A stretch of DNA of 64,000 nucleotides from Actinernus sp. WN-2022 (taxonomy: Eukaryota > Cnidaria > Anthozoa > Actiniaria > Actinernidae), in the NCBI GenBank assembly GCA_030867875.1, contig JAOWCC010000577.1, positions 73,403,012 through 73,467,011 of the forward strand. Reading direction: 5' to 3'. Under the pieces are notes generated by a model. That model saw nothing but the letters and a program-made list of their open reading frames with translations, was not told the origin of the DNA and ran no database searches. Every line of letters begins with the position of its first letter. Positions within the stretch are counted from its first letter, which is position 1. Made by a program: the position numbers and the translations under genes. This document shows, piece after piece, positions 7,741 to 18,278 of this stretch.

Positions 7741-9035
7741 ACACTGTGTATAAAGTAGTATGAAGAGTGGCGGTTCTGGGAAACGTTTCAACAAATTTCA
7801 ACCAAGCCCCCCACAAAAATGGTGACTTGCAAGGGGGGTGAATAGCCTCTGGGAATAGCCTCTGGGAAAAGTCAGTAGAATAGCATGCGGACGAAATCAA
7901 TATAATGGTGTTGATCATCATGTAGTTATTACTGTGGTTTGGTTTCAAAGACACGTCATCTAGGGTTGAGGGCCATGGTACATCACGCTTGGCTTGAGTG
8001 GCGTGTAAATATTTGCATGTTGACGGTAAGGTAATTGGGACATTGCCCAAGTCCTATTTCCATTGTTGTCGTAGTTGTATTGCATGGTACATGTATATTA
8101 TACCGACTACACTTAGTGGTGTCAGAGACAATGTTCCATTGCGCAGTTTGAGCGTTTGACGTTTGGTTGACAGTAATAGCGGTTACCATGATGAAGTAGT
8201 GGTTCTAGTTGTGCACATGTACATGTAGTTGGCTTGTGGTTGCGTGAGGAATCAATCTTGGATCCAGGGAACCAAGGTAAACCAAACCACTCAATATTTA
8301 TTTTGACTAGTTTTAGTACATTAGTTGTATAGACAAGTGTGCCATAATAACACCTAGTTAGAGCGTCAGCTTTAACAATAGTTTAAGTACTCTATTGTGT
8401 AAATTGAAATCCTATTCAAACGTTTAGGTAGCGTAACTAAAATATTCAAAGTTATTTGTTTACCAGTTCGATGTTCATATTCTGTCACTGGATTTTATAA
8501 GTAACGGGTATACGTTTGTATTTTTAATTTGGCGGATAATACGGAGAGTAAAAATCTAGGTAGATCATTCTAGCCAATTAATTCCTTATCTTGAAAACGA
8601 GAAACTTGATTAACGGTATTTTGAATTTCAAAAATACGTAAGATTGACGAAAACATTTTGTTTGTTTCAAAAGAGACTTTAGCAAACATTTCTAAAGCTG
8701 AATTGTAATGACATTGTTCATCTTTTGGCAAAACGATTATTTATTTATGTTCAGGATGTGGTACTTAAAATTCTCGTGTTATCAGAAAGCTGATTAACAT
8801 AAGTGATTATTTAACACTATATTGATGAGTTTGGTATCTTCAAAAATGATTAGCGGTCTAGGATTGCGAGCTAGCACTAATATGGATGGATTATACATAA
8901 TCGGGTTACTGTGCTAATCTAAATTATCATTAGTATAAATGCAAGTGAGGCGTGAAAGGATTAATTAATATAAGTGGCAATAGCATTGTTATTACAGGAT
9001 TACCTGTAAAGAAAAGAAATGGCTAAGTTGTTTAA
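7741..9035. other. Intergenic, no gene recognised
   Basis: Only short shadow-like ORFs are present and no protein motif was recognised. A 17-base sequence, AATAGCCTCTGGGAAAA-like, is doubled near 7841-7867. The segment separates element C from the decayed 3' part of the Gypsy element. No terminal repeat of either element was found. Confidence 0.5.
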
Positions 9036-10283
9036 TTAAGTAATCTCTGTATCAGCAGAGTTAAATTGGTGCTCTATGTAGAAGATTGTTTCTGGGCGAG
9101 ATGGCAAAATTAAAGTTTCCGACGCGTGGTCAGTACATTGTTTAACCTGGCTAGGATTAATTGCATTGTACACCTTAGCGGGTGGCATATGAAGAGTACG
9201 GTTCTTTAAATCAATTATCGCCTGATAATATTCTAAAAAATCTTTTCCGAGAATGACATCGTATAAAACTTTGTCAGCTACATAGACTAAGAAAGGATAT
9301 ACTCTGTTATCAATTGTGAATGGAACTAAAATGTGTCCTAAAACAGGAATATATTGGCCACTGACCGACCGGAGCATATTTAAAGTTGAAATTTCCGGTG
9401 GGTGTTTACTTAGTTCGGGAATTTGCTGCCATGTGTCTTTACCAATCACTGTAACAGCTGCGCCTGTATCTACCAAGAAAGTTAATTGAAAATCACCTAT
9501 CGAACCTGATATTGTAAGATTGCTTGTTGTATTCTGAAAACCTATTGTATTGATTTGTCCCTTAATGCTTGCATCATCGTGCGTAATGTTACTTAACTCT
9601 GAATTTTCTCTAATGTAATTGGCCTTAAAATCTATCACTTCTTGTGGACTATCTATAATCATAAAATCCATATATTCATATTCAATGTAATTGGCCTCAA
9701 AATCTTTATCTTCTGGTAACTTATTCGTATTTTGTTGGTTCGGGACTTCTACGGTTCCTGATTCCGTAACTATTGCTGGATCGTTATCATCTATGACAGC
9801 TAAACATGGTTTCTGGATATTCGCTTCTTGAGCGCACTTATTTGTCATCGTATTTCTATTGGGGGTCATATCTATATCACTTTCACGGCTACTTGCGTGA
9901 GGTTGGTTTGAATTTTCAACAATCTTTGTGTTTCGTGAACAAAAGGCGTCGAACATGGTAACTGCAAATCGTTTTAATCTATTTGGCCATGATATTCTTT
10001 CTACTTTGGATGGTGTTATATTCTTATTGTCCTTTTTGTTTTCAGTGTGCAAATGCTGGTTTGTAAAGTTCATTGTCTTTGAATGTGTGGCACAAACGAC
10101 AGGTGCTTCTGGTGCGGTACTTAAAATATTGATTGTGGAAATTGTATCGTCGCTTATTTTTACTTTTACATGGCTACAACTATCTGGTATTGACAAAACG
10201 TTGTGTTCTATGGTTGTCGTATTGTGACAGGCGAATGGTTCTGTTGTCGAATGAATTTGAATTTCATTTGTGGCTGTTATCAA
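9036..10283 (-). CDS. Gypsy pol fragment with retroviral-type aspartic protease
   Basis: Open for 415 codons, but the start codon shown by the frame is not a true gene start because the LINE interrupts the upstream part. The protease domain is in the last 150 residues: FLVDTGAAVTVIG carries the catalytic Asp in DTGA, and DVILGKDFL is the second conserved hydrophobic-LG motif. The upstream 250 residues are low in recognisable motifs and Asn/Thr-rich. It cleaves Gag and Pol polyproteins during particle maturation. It ends at a stop right after the protease domain, so the element lost reverse transcriptase or the stop is secondary. Confidence 0.75.
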   Translation of the reverse strand: MITATNEIQIHSTTEPFACHNTTTIEHNVLSIPDSCSHVKVKISDDTISTINILSTAPEAPVVCATHSKTMNFTNQHLHTENKKDNKNITPSKVERISWPNRLKRFAVTMFDAFCSRNTKIVENSNQPHASSRESDIDMTPNRNTMTNKCAQEANIQKPCLAVIDDNDPAIVTESGTVEVPNQQNTNKLPEDKDFEANYIEYEYMDFMIIDSPQEVIDFKANYIRENSELSNITHDDASIKGQINTIGFQNTTSNLTISGSIGDFQLTFLVDTGAAVTVIGKDTWQQIPELSKHPPEISTLNMLRSVSGQYIPVLGHILVPFTIDNRVYPFLVYVADKVLYDVILGKDFLEYYQAIIDLKNRTLHMPPAKVYNAINPSQVKQCTDHASETLILPSRPETIFYIEHQFNSADTEIT

Positions 10284-10284
10284 A

Positions 10285-12004
10285 AGAAAATCAAAAGGTC
10301 TACAGTCTTATCCATCCAGAATTATACGCAATAACAAGACTTACACTAAACAATCTGATATTGCAGAGCAATTTAACCACCATGTTGTTAATGTAGGTCC
10401 AACCTTAGCTAGTTTAATTGAAAATACTGATAATCATGATCCTACAAAGTACATAAAAAATACCCCCACTCATAGCTTTTATCTGTCTCCAGTGACTGAA
10501 GACTATGTATCCCAGCTATTCTCTGAATTAAACGATAAAAAGGCATCATTACATGTCCCCAACAAACTTATAAAAATTGCTTGTAGATTATTAGCCATAC
10601 CCTTTACTTTCATCTATAATCAATCAATCTCATCAGGTATAGTCCCAAATATACTTAAAGTCTCTAGAGTAACTCCAATTTATAAAAATGGCATTGCAAC
10701 TGACCCTAATAACTACAGACCAATAGCAATTTTGTCACCCTTCAGCAAAACACTAGAAAAGATTGTCTATAACCAATTAAACCTATTTTTAGAAAAACAT
10801 AATATACTCTTCCAATATCAATTTGGATTTAGGAAAGGTTTTTCCACTGAGCAAGCTATTTTAGAAATAACTGATAATCTCAAATCATCAGTAGACAAAA
10901 AACCTTATAACTTGTGGCCTTTTCTTAGACTTTTCTAAAGCATTCGACACCGTTAATCATGGTATATTGTTAAAGAAACTATATAAGTATGGGATACGTG
11001 GACAACCACTTGATTGGTTCAGGAGCTATCTTTCGAATAGAACCCAATATGTAAAAATTGAAAATACTGAATCCAACCCTTTAAGTTTTGTTTGTGGTAT
11101 TCCTTATTATTCCTTATTATTTCTCCTATACATAAATGATATCTCTAATTCATCAACGAAATTATCTTTCCGAATTTTTGCTGATGATGCCAATATATTT
11201 TACTCTTGCAAAAATCCAAAGGAACTTGAAACAGTTATGAATACTGAATTAAAACATGTTCTCAGTTACTGTAATATTAACAAACTTTCTGTCAACATGA
11301 AAAAGACCAATTATATGTTAATTACTTCACCCAGAAAGACCCTCCCACAAATGAATATTCTAAATATTGAAAGGAAAAAGAACATTAAATATTTAGGAAT
11401 ATACTTAGATGAATACCTCAATTGGAAAAGTCAAATCACCCATATCAATAACAAGATAGCCAAAAATGTAGGAATTTTCTACAAATTACGGAATTACCTC
11501 AGTCTTCAAATGCTAAAACAACTTTATTATACACTTATATATCCCTATTTAAACTATGGGTCCATCAGCTGGGGAAACACATACCCAACCAACTTAACAA
11601 AAATATGTACCAAACAAAATAAATGCATTCGAAGTATCTTTTTTGCCAACAACAGAGAGTCTGCTTCTCCTTATTACCAAATTCTGAGCATTTTAAAATT
11701 TGAAAATATTGTTAAGTTGAACATCTGTACCTTAACACATAAACTATACAAAAATCCATCTGATATCCCCTCCGTGGTTCACGATTTCCTAATACCCGTA
11801 ACAAATGTACATAATTACAATACCAGGTATGCAGCTAGGACAAATTTCTACCCCCCTAAAATTAGAACCAACTTAGGTAAATTTACTTTTAAATACACTG
11901 CTACGAAAATTTGGGAAACTATACCTACTAGCCTAAAGCACCTAACAAAAACAAACAATTTCAAAAAACAATATAAAGCTCACCTGCTTAATCATCAAAT
12001 TTAA
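10285..12004 (+). pseudogene. LINE reverse transcriptase ORF with one frameshift
   Basis: Two overlapping frames (to 10938 and from about 10920) together give a reverse transcriptase. Motifs are YKNG....NYRPI (fingers), FGFRKGFSTEQAI, DFSKAFDTVNH after the shift, FADDANIFY as the catalytic motif, and the downstream KYLGIYLDEYLNWKSQI and YGSISWGNTY blocks. A single-base shift near 10925 breaks the frame at the motif before KAFDTVNH. The usual CGVPQGS region is degenerate (CGIPYYS). The element can no longer move on its own. Confidence 0.8.
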
Positions 12005-12213
12005 GAGCACCATTTTACTTTGTTATAAACCTTCTCATAATAACTATTTCTCCTCCTAAACCTCTCTTTCGTTTTCTTTTTTTCTCCTTATTTTTTTCTT
12101 TCGTTTTCTCATATTGTAGTTCCTCTCAAGCTCAATTTATTACTCTAATCAATACTTTATTTAATGTATTCTATGTATTACGCTCAGTTATTCAATTATT
12201 ATTTGCATGTAAG

Positions 12214-12253
12214 CAGTGGCCAACTCGAAAGCTTTTAGCTACTTTGACCACTG
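12214..12253 (+). other. Conserved hairpin in LINE 3' untranslated region
   Basis: AGTGGCCAACTCGAAAGCTTTTAG followed by GACCACT can fold, pairing AGTGG with CCACT and adjacent bases. A close relative occurs at 25559-25605 in a different LINE copy. LINE 3' hairpins can serve as recognition sites for the element's own reverse transcriptase; here that is inference. Confidence 0.5.
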
Positions 12254-12374
12254 TACACTTGAATCTTTTAATTTATTCCATGTACTTATTTTGTTTATAC
12301 ATTTTTATCTACTCTCCTTATTGTAAATATTATACATAGTGTGAAATAAACTTGAACTTGAACTTGAACTTCTC

Positions 12375-12958
12375 AGAAATACTATGAGTGAGTGTAGGAT
12401 CATGATGGGCTTGTGAAATTGCTTCATTTGATTCGTGTTGATTATTACTTTGTGACTTTGCTGAACTACAGAGTGGTCATTAGTGGAAATCAGTTGTTCG
12501 TCTTGTGAGTGGTTCTCTTGGTGATAATTTAATGATATTTCGTTCAAACTATGGATAGGTTCTTCTTCATGTTGGGTTGAATTTATGGGTTGAAAATGTT
12601 CTAGATCGTAATGATCCTGATCACTGTTCGGGAAAACAGTGTCACTGAGCGAAAAATGTATTTGGTCTGAAGTAAAATCTTTGTTTAAGAAACGAGCCGG
12701 AATATTTGATTCAGTACTTTCACGAAAAACCGGAGCACTCCTTTGTAAAGTGTTAATTACGGTCAAGTGATTGTTATCGATACTCTCTACATTAGTATTC
12801 ACAGCTGGTTTCCTATTCATTTGAATTTCGTGTGCTTTGGTAAAGTGTTTCGTTGTTTGATTTTGGTTATCTCTCTCTTCTGAGTTTGTTGGTCCGAATA
12901 AAGTGTTTACATTAAAAACAATTGGGGTTTTCGTAGCCTCCCGAAACTCGAAAACCCG
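12375..12958 (-). CDS. Gypsy pol frame, N-terminal part (fragment)
   Basis: This open minus-strand frame begins immediately after the gag stop at 12961, in a different frame, as expected for a frameshift-expressed pol. It runs into the LINE 3' end. The sequence is rich in Asn, Gln, His and Ser with no domain recognised. Its continuation is the protease fragment at 9036-10283. Confidence 0.55.
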
Positions 12959-12960
12959 TT

Positions 12961-14094
12961 CTAGTTTAAAGGTTGATTTTGCCGTTGTGAGGAACGGACT
13001 GGAAAACTACGGTTTCGATTACCGTTTCGTTGGTTTTGAGGAATGCGTGGATCATTAAAACGGCGCGGGGACCTACAATTGCGATAGTGGTGTCCAACTT
13101 TCTTACAGTTGAAACAAATTATCTGCCCATCGGTTGAACGTGTAGTTCTACCGAAATCTCCCCTATCGTTAAAATAAGGCCTGTCCCTAGGACGAAGGTT
13201 GTAATCGTGTTCGCGATTACTGGAAATTTGCCTAAGTTCCTCGCGGATGATTTGGCGTAAGTTAGAAGTGTCGCGAGAGTTATCTTGTTGAGAATTACGG
13301 AAGTTAGGGGTAAAGGTTGAAGTAGGGGCTTCATAAGCTGCTATTGAACCTACAGAATGGGGAAGTAATTGTTCGGTCTTTAGCCTTTGGATAAAACCCT
13401 CTTGTAAAGCCAGAATATCAGCCTTAGTTACTGCTGGCGTGGTTTGGGCAACTATGGTGGCTTTAAGTTTAGCGGCGTTCTCTGCTTCTTCGAAAGTATT
13501 AGGTTGTTGGAGAACCACATAATGTTTTATCTCAGGCTGTAGCCCTTGAATGCAATAATGAATTCGTTCGCTCACGGGGATTCCTAGGCGTTGGCATCGC
13601 TTCTTAATATCTGATGTGTAATCATTTAGAGATGCGAGTTTGCTTTGTTTGCGATCGCCAAGTTATTGTCATAGAACCCAATTTGTTGAAGGCGAGGTAA
13701 ATTGCTTGAGGAAGATTGCTCTAAGTTCTTCAAAGGAAGTAATTTTGTCTTTTTCTAAAGAACTGTACCAAATTTCCGCGTTTCCAACTAAGGACAAAGG
13801 AAAACCCTTAAATACTTTATCTGGCTTCCAGTGGCAGAAATCGGCATACAGACTGAACTGTTCTAAGAACGTTAGGGGGTCTTGTCCATCTCCTTTAAAA
13901 ATCGGAGCCCTAGTGAGGTCTGGATTCCCATTTGAAAATGTGTGGTTTTCTAACAAAGAATCCTGCATTGCAGCAATTTGGGCGTTTTGGCTTTGTGTTT
14001 CTTTAGATAAGCTATCTGCCATACCGGCAAGAGATTTATCAATCAGTTCGCTCAATTGATTACTAAAGGTTTTGAAATCTTCTGTTGAAGCCAT
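12961..14094 (-). pseudogene. Gypsy gag with zinc knuckle and two in-frame stops
   Basis: One frame of 378 codons from the ATG at 14094 (MASTEDF; the open frame extends upstream to 14313). The capsid-type region has DPLTFLEQFSLYADFCHWKPDKV and AEIWYSSL, typical of Gypsy Gag. The C-terminal nucleocapsid has one CCHC knuckle, CFNCKKVGHHYRNC, in basic surroundings. Two stops, TGA at 669-671 and TAA at 663-665 of the 13 kb block (13669-13671 and 13663-13665), lie three codons apart. Each is one C-to-T change from a sense codon. Confidence 0.8.
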
Positions 14095-14598
14095 GGTATT
14101 AATATGTTCGCTAGATTGTTTACAGTGTTGTGGGGAGGTTATGGTTATAGGTGAAGGTGAAGTTAAATTTGGGCTTAAATCTACCGCTTGGTGTAATGGT
14201 TTGGATTTTGGTGTGGTCTTTGCTGAACAATGAGTACACGTTTTGTGAGATTTGCTTCTAGGAATACTTGCGGTTTTCGTTTTTCCACTACGTAAAAACA
14301 GTTTGAAATTCAAGATAACCGTTTAGAGAAAATGTAAAAACGCTTATGAGAATGACAGACTATAAGAACAACAAAAATAGCATTTAACAGCAAAAGTACG
14401 AGCACGAAATCTAGGCTAAATAAGCAACTATTGTAGCGACGTTAAAGTTATTGGGAAAATAAATCTTAGTTAAGCTGACGGCCAGTAGTCAAAAATCTAA
14501 GGCACACATAAAAAGAAAACAGAGAGCGGTTGGCTATACCTGGTTGTTGAAGAGTAGAGTTGATTGAGCAGTTCGCCAGGCTTTCGTTGGGATCGAAA

Positions 14599-14619
14599 CC
14601 ACAGATTCTTTCACCAGTT
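14599..14619 (-). other. Possible primer binding site and LTR end of the Gypsy element
   Basis: On the minus strand, a segment ending in GACA is followed by AC and then TGGTGAAAGAATCTGTGG, about 500 bases upstream of the gag start. An LTR ending in CA, a 2-base gap and a TGG-starting primer site is the normal arrangement. The matching tRNA was not identified and no second LTR supports the boundary. Confidence 0.3.
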
Positions 14620-15460
14620 GTCAGGGATACTTTCCTGATCTGTGGGGTTCTTCGCAGAGCTTGTAGCGACAACAACCAAGGTTGGATCTTACGTAATTTA
14701 TTACTGGTCTCAATGACTGGCCATGACTAAGCCATTGAGGCTGATCATGAAGAATCATGAACGCAACATGACTTCTGTTTCTTCTCTATATTCTCTTTTT
14801 GTTACAAGATATTCGTTCTGTATTTATGTAATTTACAAACAATAGTTATTGGGAACCAAACAGGTGTCTTTACATGGACCCTTACTGTAAGTAGGGTCGT
14901 TGTCCAAACAAAGGAAAACTGACCTTGAAAGAAAAGTACTTCAACCGATCGACAATATAAATAAGATATGTCAAAGGTGAAACTAGAAATCAAATATCAT
15001 AGCTTGAGCGTAAAACATTATACGAGTCTTTAGATATGTTTCATAGAAATCCAACTAGAAGTTGGTGACTAATCTGCATTGACGGAAAGTTCAATAGATT
15101 TAGTACTTGACAAAGTACGGAACTGTAATTAGGAATACTCAAATCTTATTGGCTTGTTGTCGGGATCGCTTGGTACCGATAGCTTAAGATATAATCAATA
15201 CTTAATTAGTTTCCTGTAACAACACAGGTTGTTGGTAAATGAGTTCTATTCAATGTTGTCAATGAATCGAAAGCTACCTTAGTAAATACAGGCTCGTGAC
15301 CAAACGAGTTTAACAAAAGAACGTTTGAATTAAAGTAACTCAACTTTGGATACGTCGAGCGTGGGCTAAACTAGAACTTGTTAATTTATTATATGTTTCT
15401 CCTGCAGTAGGATTTTGTCTAAAATCGTAAGATCCTTTATCTTAACACTCGACCCAGACC
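14620..15460. other. Possible 5' LTR region, otherwise no gene
   Basis: AT-rich sequence with no recognisable coding. If the primer site at 14599-14616 is right, the 5' LTR of the Gypsy element should begin here and run rightward. No start of the LTR could be fixed for lack of a second copy. Confidence 0.3.
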
Positions 15461-16096
15461 CCCTCTTACCTAGGGAAAGGGAGACCTGATACAGCGGCTG
15501 AGTGAGCATTCGCTTAGTTACGTGTTTGGACGGCTTGCAAAACCTCATTACAATCGCCTATTTAACAGTGAAAATGTAAACAATTACTAGAAAGTTAACG
15601 ACAGGATTGAACTCTGTTTCCTGTGTGACAGAAGATATATATTTTGAGGCGAACATTTCTATAATCGCTCGTTGGAAATGGCTGATTTGCGAGTGCTGGA
15701 AGTACAACTCAACAAGTCAACATGTGTCCGAGTGAATGAAAGTTTCTACTACACTCTAGCAGTCATACTGAAGAAATGGATTTTATTTCTGAGACTTTAC
15801 TCTGTCAATAAGAGGAGAACATTAAGCGAGAATTCAGTGGATGGTTCGAAAACCCAGGATTTTTGATTTGTAAAATGTTTGCATCGGAGCCGAGCACATG
15901 GAATGAAGCTGGTTTCAAGTCAAGATTTCACTCCACTGCCTCACTGTAATCTGCAGGTTAGTATTTACGAATGAAAGAAACTATTAAAGAAAGTAAACTA
16001 TCTAGGAGTTAAGCCGGCTAAATAATTGATATTTTAATACATGGCTCCAAGAGAAACGTTTTCGAGTTAAATGTACAATCATACTATTCGCCTCAC
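15461..16096 (+). repeat. Dispersed repeat family, copy 1
   Basis: It starts CTCTTACCTAGGGAAAGGGAGACC and includes a block TTCGCTTAGTTACGTGTTTGGACGG-like and a block GGAAATGGCTGATTTGCGAG. It recurs from 17131, partly from 16097, and inverted at 60505-60690. The 64-codon ORF at 15672 lies inside the repeat and is not kept open in the other copies, so it is not called as a gene. Confidence 0.7.
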
Positions 16097-16770
16097 ATTA
16101 TATTTTGAGGCAAACATTTGCATAATCGTTCGTTAGAAATAGCTGATTTGCAAGCGCTTAAAGTACAACAACTGAACAAGTCAACATGTTTCTGAGAAAA
16201 CAAAAGCTTCTACAACACTCTAGTAGTCTTACTGAAGAAATGGATTTTATTTCCGAGACCTTACCCTGTCAATAAGAGGAGACAATGAAGCAATTATTTG
16301 GAAAATGTTTGCATCTGAGCCGAGCACACGGAGGCCGGTTTCAAGATTTCAATTAACTGGAATCTGCAGGTTAGTTATTTTCGAATGAAAGAAACTATTA
16401 AATAAAGTATCTAGGAGTATCTAGGAGTTAAGTCGGCTAAATACTTTATATTTGAATACATGGCTCCAAGAGAAACGTTTTTTAAATGTACAATGTACAA
16501 ATCATACTCGCAAGGCGTCAACTAAACTGACCGAACGTCAAAGTAAAATATTATTTGCAAAGTTCTCTATTTAGTTGGATATTAAAAGTCATTGTCTATT
16601 GAAATGACATTTATTTGTGGAGATATTTACCGTAAAATGATTTCATTCATGCGAAATATTTGACTTTTTTATGAAATTGTTATTGACCTCTATGGTATTA
16701 CAATTAAAATTCACTGCTGACAGTGCACTCAGTTTGAATATTAAAAGGGTTAGAGACTTTATGTTTGTGC
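16097..16770 (+). repeat. Dispersed repeat family, copy 2 (lacks the first part)
   Basis: It begins at TATATTTTGAGGCAAACATTTGC and runs through the same blocks as copy 1, including ACATGGCTCCAAGAGAAACG. It then adds a segment with CAAGGCGTCAACTAAACTGACC that copy 3 also carries. It leads into the hairpin at 16771, as copy 3 leads into the hairpin at 17935. Confidence 0.7.
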
Positions 16771-16911
16771 TTTATCGGCAAAATACAGTCACTTGCTGAC
16801 TGTACGATGAACTCAAAATGTCTTCATACTGCATTCGGCCTTCGGCTTCATGCAGTATTCATTATTTTTCGTTCATCGTACAGTCAGCGCGTGCCTGTAT
16901 TTGTCGATAAA
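16771..16911. repeat. Long imperfect hairpin (foldback element), copy 1
   Basis: TTTATCGGCAAAATACAG and CTGACTGTACGATGAAC on the left are matched in reverse by GTTCATCGTACAGTCAG and CTGTATTTGTCGATAAA on the right. The loop holds a second small palindrome, ATTCGGCCTTCGGCTTCAT. Copy 2 is at 17935-18075. No coding capacity. Confidence 0.75.
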
Positions 16912-16940
16912 GCACTCACAAGCAGTCGCTAACCCTTACA

Positions 16941-17038
16941 TAAAACACGATGAGAACATGAGAAATGTTAAAGCACAAGCCGAAGACGCGTGCTTTCAAC
17001 ATTTCTCGAGTGTTCTCAAATGACCAGAGTGTTTTATG
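16941..17038. repeat. Hairpin (foldback element) with different sequence
   Basis: TAAAACAC, GATGAGAACA and GAGAAATGTT on the left pair with AACATTTCTC, TGTTCTCA and GTGTTTTA on the right. The centre has AGCACAAGCC...GTGCTTTC. A related hairpin, with AAGACCTC-type arms, is at 60694-60797 next to the inverted repeat copy. Confidence 0.65.
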
Positions 17039-17040
17039 AT

Positions 17041-17934
17041 AGTTTAATGTTCAAATTTCGTGCATTGTACAAAATCCAAGCATGTGATTGGCTAATGAGC
17101 GTGCATTATTGGTGACCACAGAAATCGACCGAGGCCCTCTCTTACCTAGGGAAAGGGAGACCTCGTCCTTCGCTTAGTTACGTGTTTGGACGGCTTGGAA
17201 AACCTCATCACAATCGCATATTAAACAGTGAAAATGCAGACAATTACTAGAAAGGTAACGGCATGATTGAACTCGGTTGCCAGGGTGACAGATGATATAT
17301 ATTTTGAGGCGAACATTTGCATAATCGCTCGTTGGAAATGGCTGATTTGCGAGTGCTGGAAGTAGAACTTTACAAGTCAACATGTGTCCGAGTGAACAAA
17401 AGTTTCTACAACACTCTAGCAGTCTTTTTGAAGAAATGGATTTTATTTCCGGCGAGACCTTACTCTGTCAGTAAGAGAACACAATGAAGCGACAATTCAT
17501 AGCCAAGCACATGGAGGCCGGTTTTAAGATTTCAATTCACTGGAATCTGTAGGTTAGTTATTTTCGAATGAAAGAAACTATTAAAGCAAGCAGAATATCT
17601 AGGAGTTAAGCCGGCTAAATACTCGATATTTGAATACATGGCCCCAAGAGAAACGTTTTCGAGTTAAATGTACAAACATACTCGCAAGGCGTCAACTAAA
17701 CTGACCGAACGCCAAAGTAAATTATTCTTTACAAAGTTATCTACTTCTGTTTGTAATCATTGTCTATTGAAATGACATTTCTTTGTGGAGATATTTACCG
17801 TAAAATGATTTAATTCATGCGAAATATTTGACTTCTTTATGAAATTGTTATTGACTACTGATTGCAATTGAAATTCACGGCTGACAGTGCACTCAGTTTG
17901 AATATTTAAAGGGTTAGAGACTTTATGTTTGTGT
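17041..17934 (+). repeat. Dispersed repeat family, copy 3 (most complete)
   Basis: It includes the 5' part CGTGCATTGTACAAAATCCAAGC, which matches, inverted, the end of the copy at 60505-60690. After that come the CTTACCTAGGGAAAGGGAGACC block and all later blocks of copies 1 and 2. About 1.18 kb separates equivalent points of copies 2 and 3, so the unit with its hairpin was duplicated in tandem. Confidence 0.7.
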
Positions 17935-18075
17935 TTTATCGGCAAAATACAGTCACTTGCTGACTGTACGATGAATTCAAAAATTCTTCATACTGAATTC
18001 GGCCTACGGCCTCATGTATTATTCATTATTTTTCGTTCATCGTACAGTCAGCGCGTGCCTGTATTTGTCGATAAA
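17935..18075. repeat. Long imperfect hairpin (foldback element), copy 2
   Basis: Same arms as 16771-16911 (TTTATCGGCAAAATACAG ... CTGTATTTGTCGATAAA) with a slightly different loop, where CGGCCTACGGCC replaces CGGCCTTCGGC. It follows repeat copy 3 at the same distance as copy 1 follows repeat copy 2. Confidence 0.75.
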
Positions 18076-18136
18076 GCATTCACAAGCAATCTCTAACTCT
18101 TACATAAAACATGGTTTTAAGGCTTCTTTATCTGTG

Positions 18137-18278
18137 TTATAATATAGATTTACACGCGCGATGAAAGGAAACCGCCAGTTAAAAACAATAAAACACGGCA
18201 AACCATGTTTTATACTCTGATAAAACGTGGCTTTTTAGCCAATCAGAGCGCGTGTACTATCGTATCTATATTATAATA
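18137..18278. repeat. Inverted-repeat element (MITE-like)
   Basis: TTATAATATAGATTTACACGCGCG on the left is answered by CGCGTGTAC...TCTATATTATAATA on the right. In the interior AAACATGG(TTT) and AAACCATGTTTT also pair. No coding sequence. Confidence 0.6.

Larger units (their letters stand above)
10275..12374 (+). mobile_element. 5'-truncated non-LTR retrotransposon (CR1/Jockey-like LINE) inserted in the Gypsy element
   Basis: The left limit is set where the Gypsy frame stops and LINE coding begins, near 10275. The right limit is the 3' tail, a short repeat of CTTGAA units at about 12351-12374 after an AATAAA. No endonuclease domain is present, consistent with 5' truncation at insertion. The 3' untranslated region contains a hairpin (12214-12253) that recurs in the LINE at 23777-25725. 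Confidence 0.8.
9036..14619 (-). mobile_element. Ty3/Gypsy LTR retrotransposon, truncated and split by a LINE
   Basis: On the minus strand, a gag gene (14094-12961) is followed by a frame-shifted pol frame (12958-12375) that continues after a LINE insertion (10275-12374) with an aspartic protease (10283-9036). Reverse transcriptase, RNase H and integrase are absent: no such motifs occur below 9036. A primer-binding-like site is near 14599-14616. No 3' LTR was recognised. The element is dead and missing its 3' half. Confidence 0.75.

Noticed and set aside
7757..7775. AGTAGTATGAAGAG as a possible Polinton left end
   Set aside because: Only eight bases match the ends of A and B and no partner in inverse orientation was found; likely chance.
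15672..15866. 64-codon ORF
   Set aside because: Lies in a dispersed repeat and is not kept open in the other copies.
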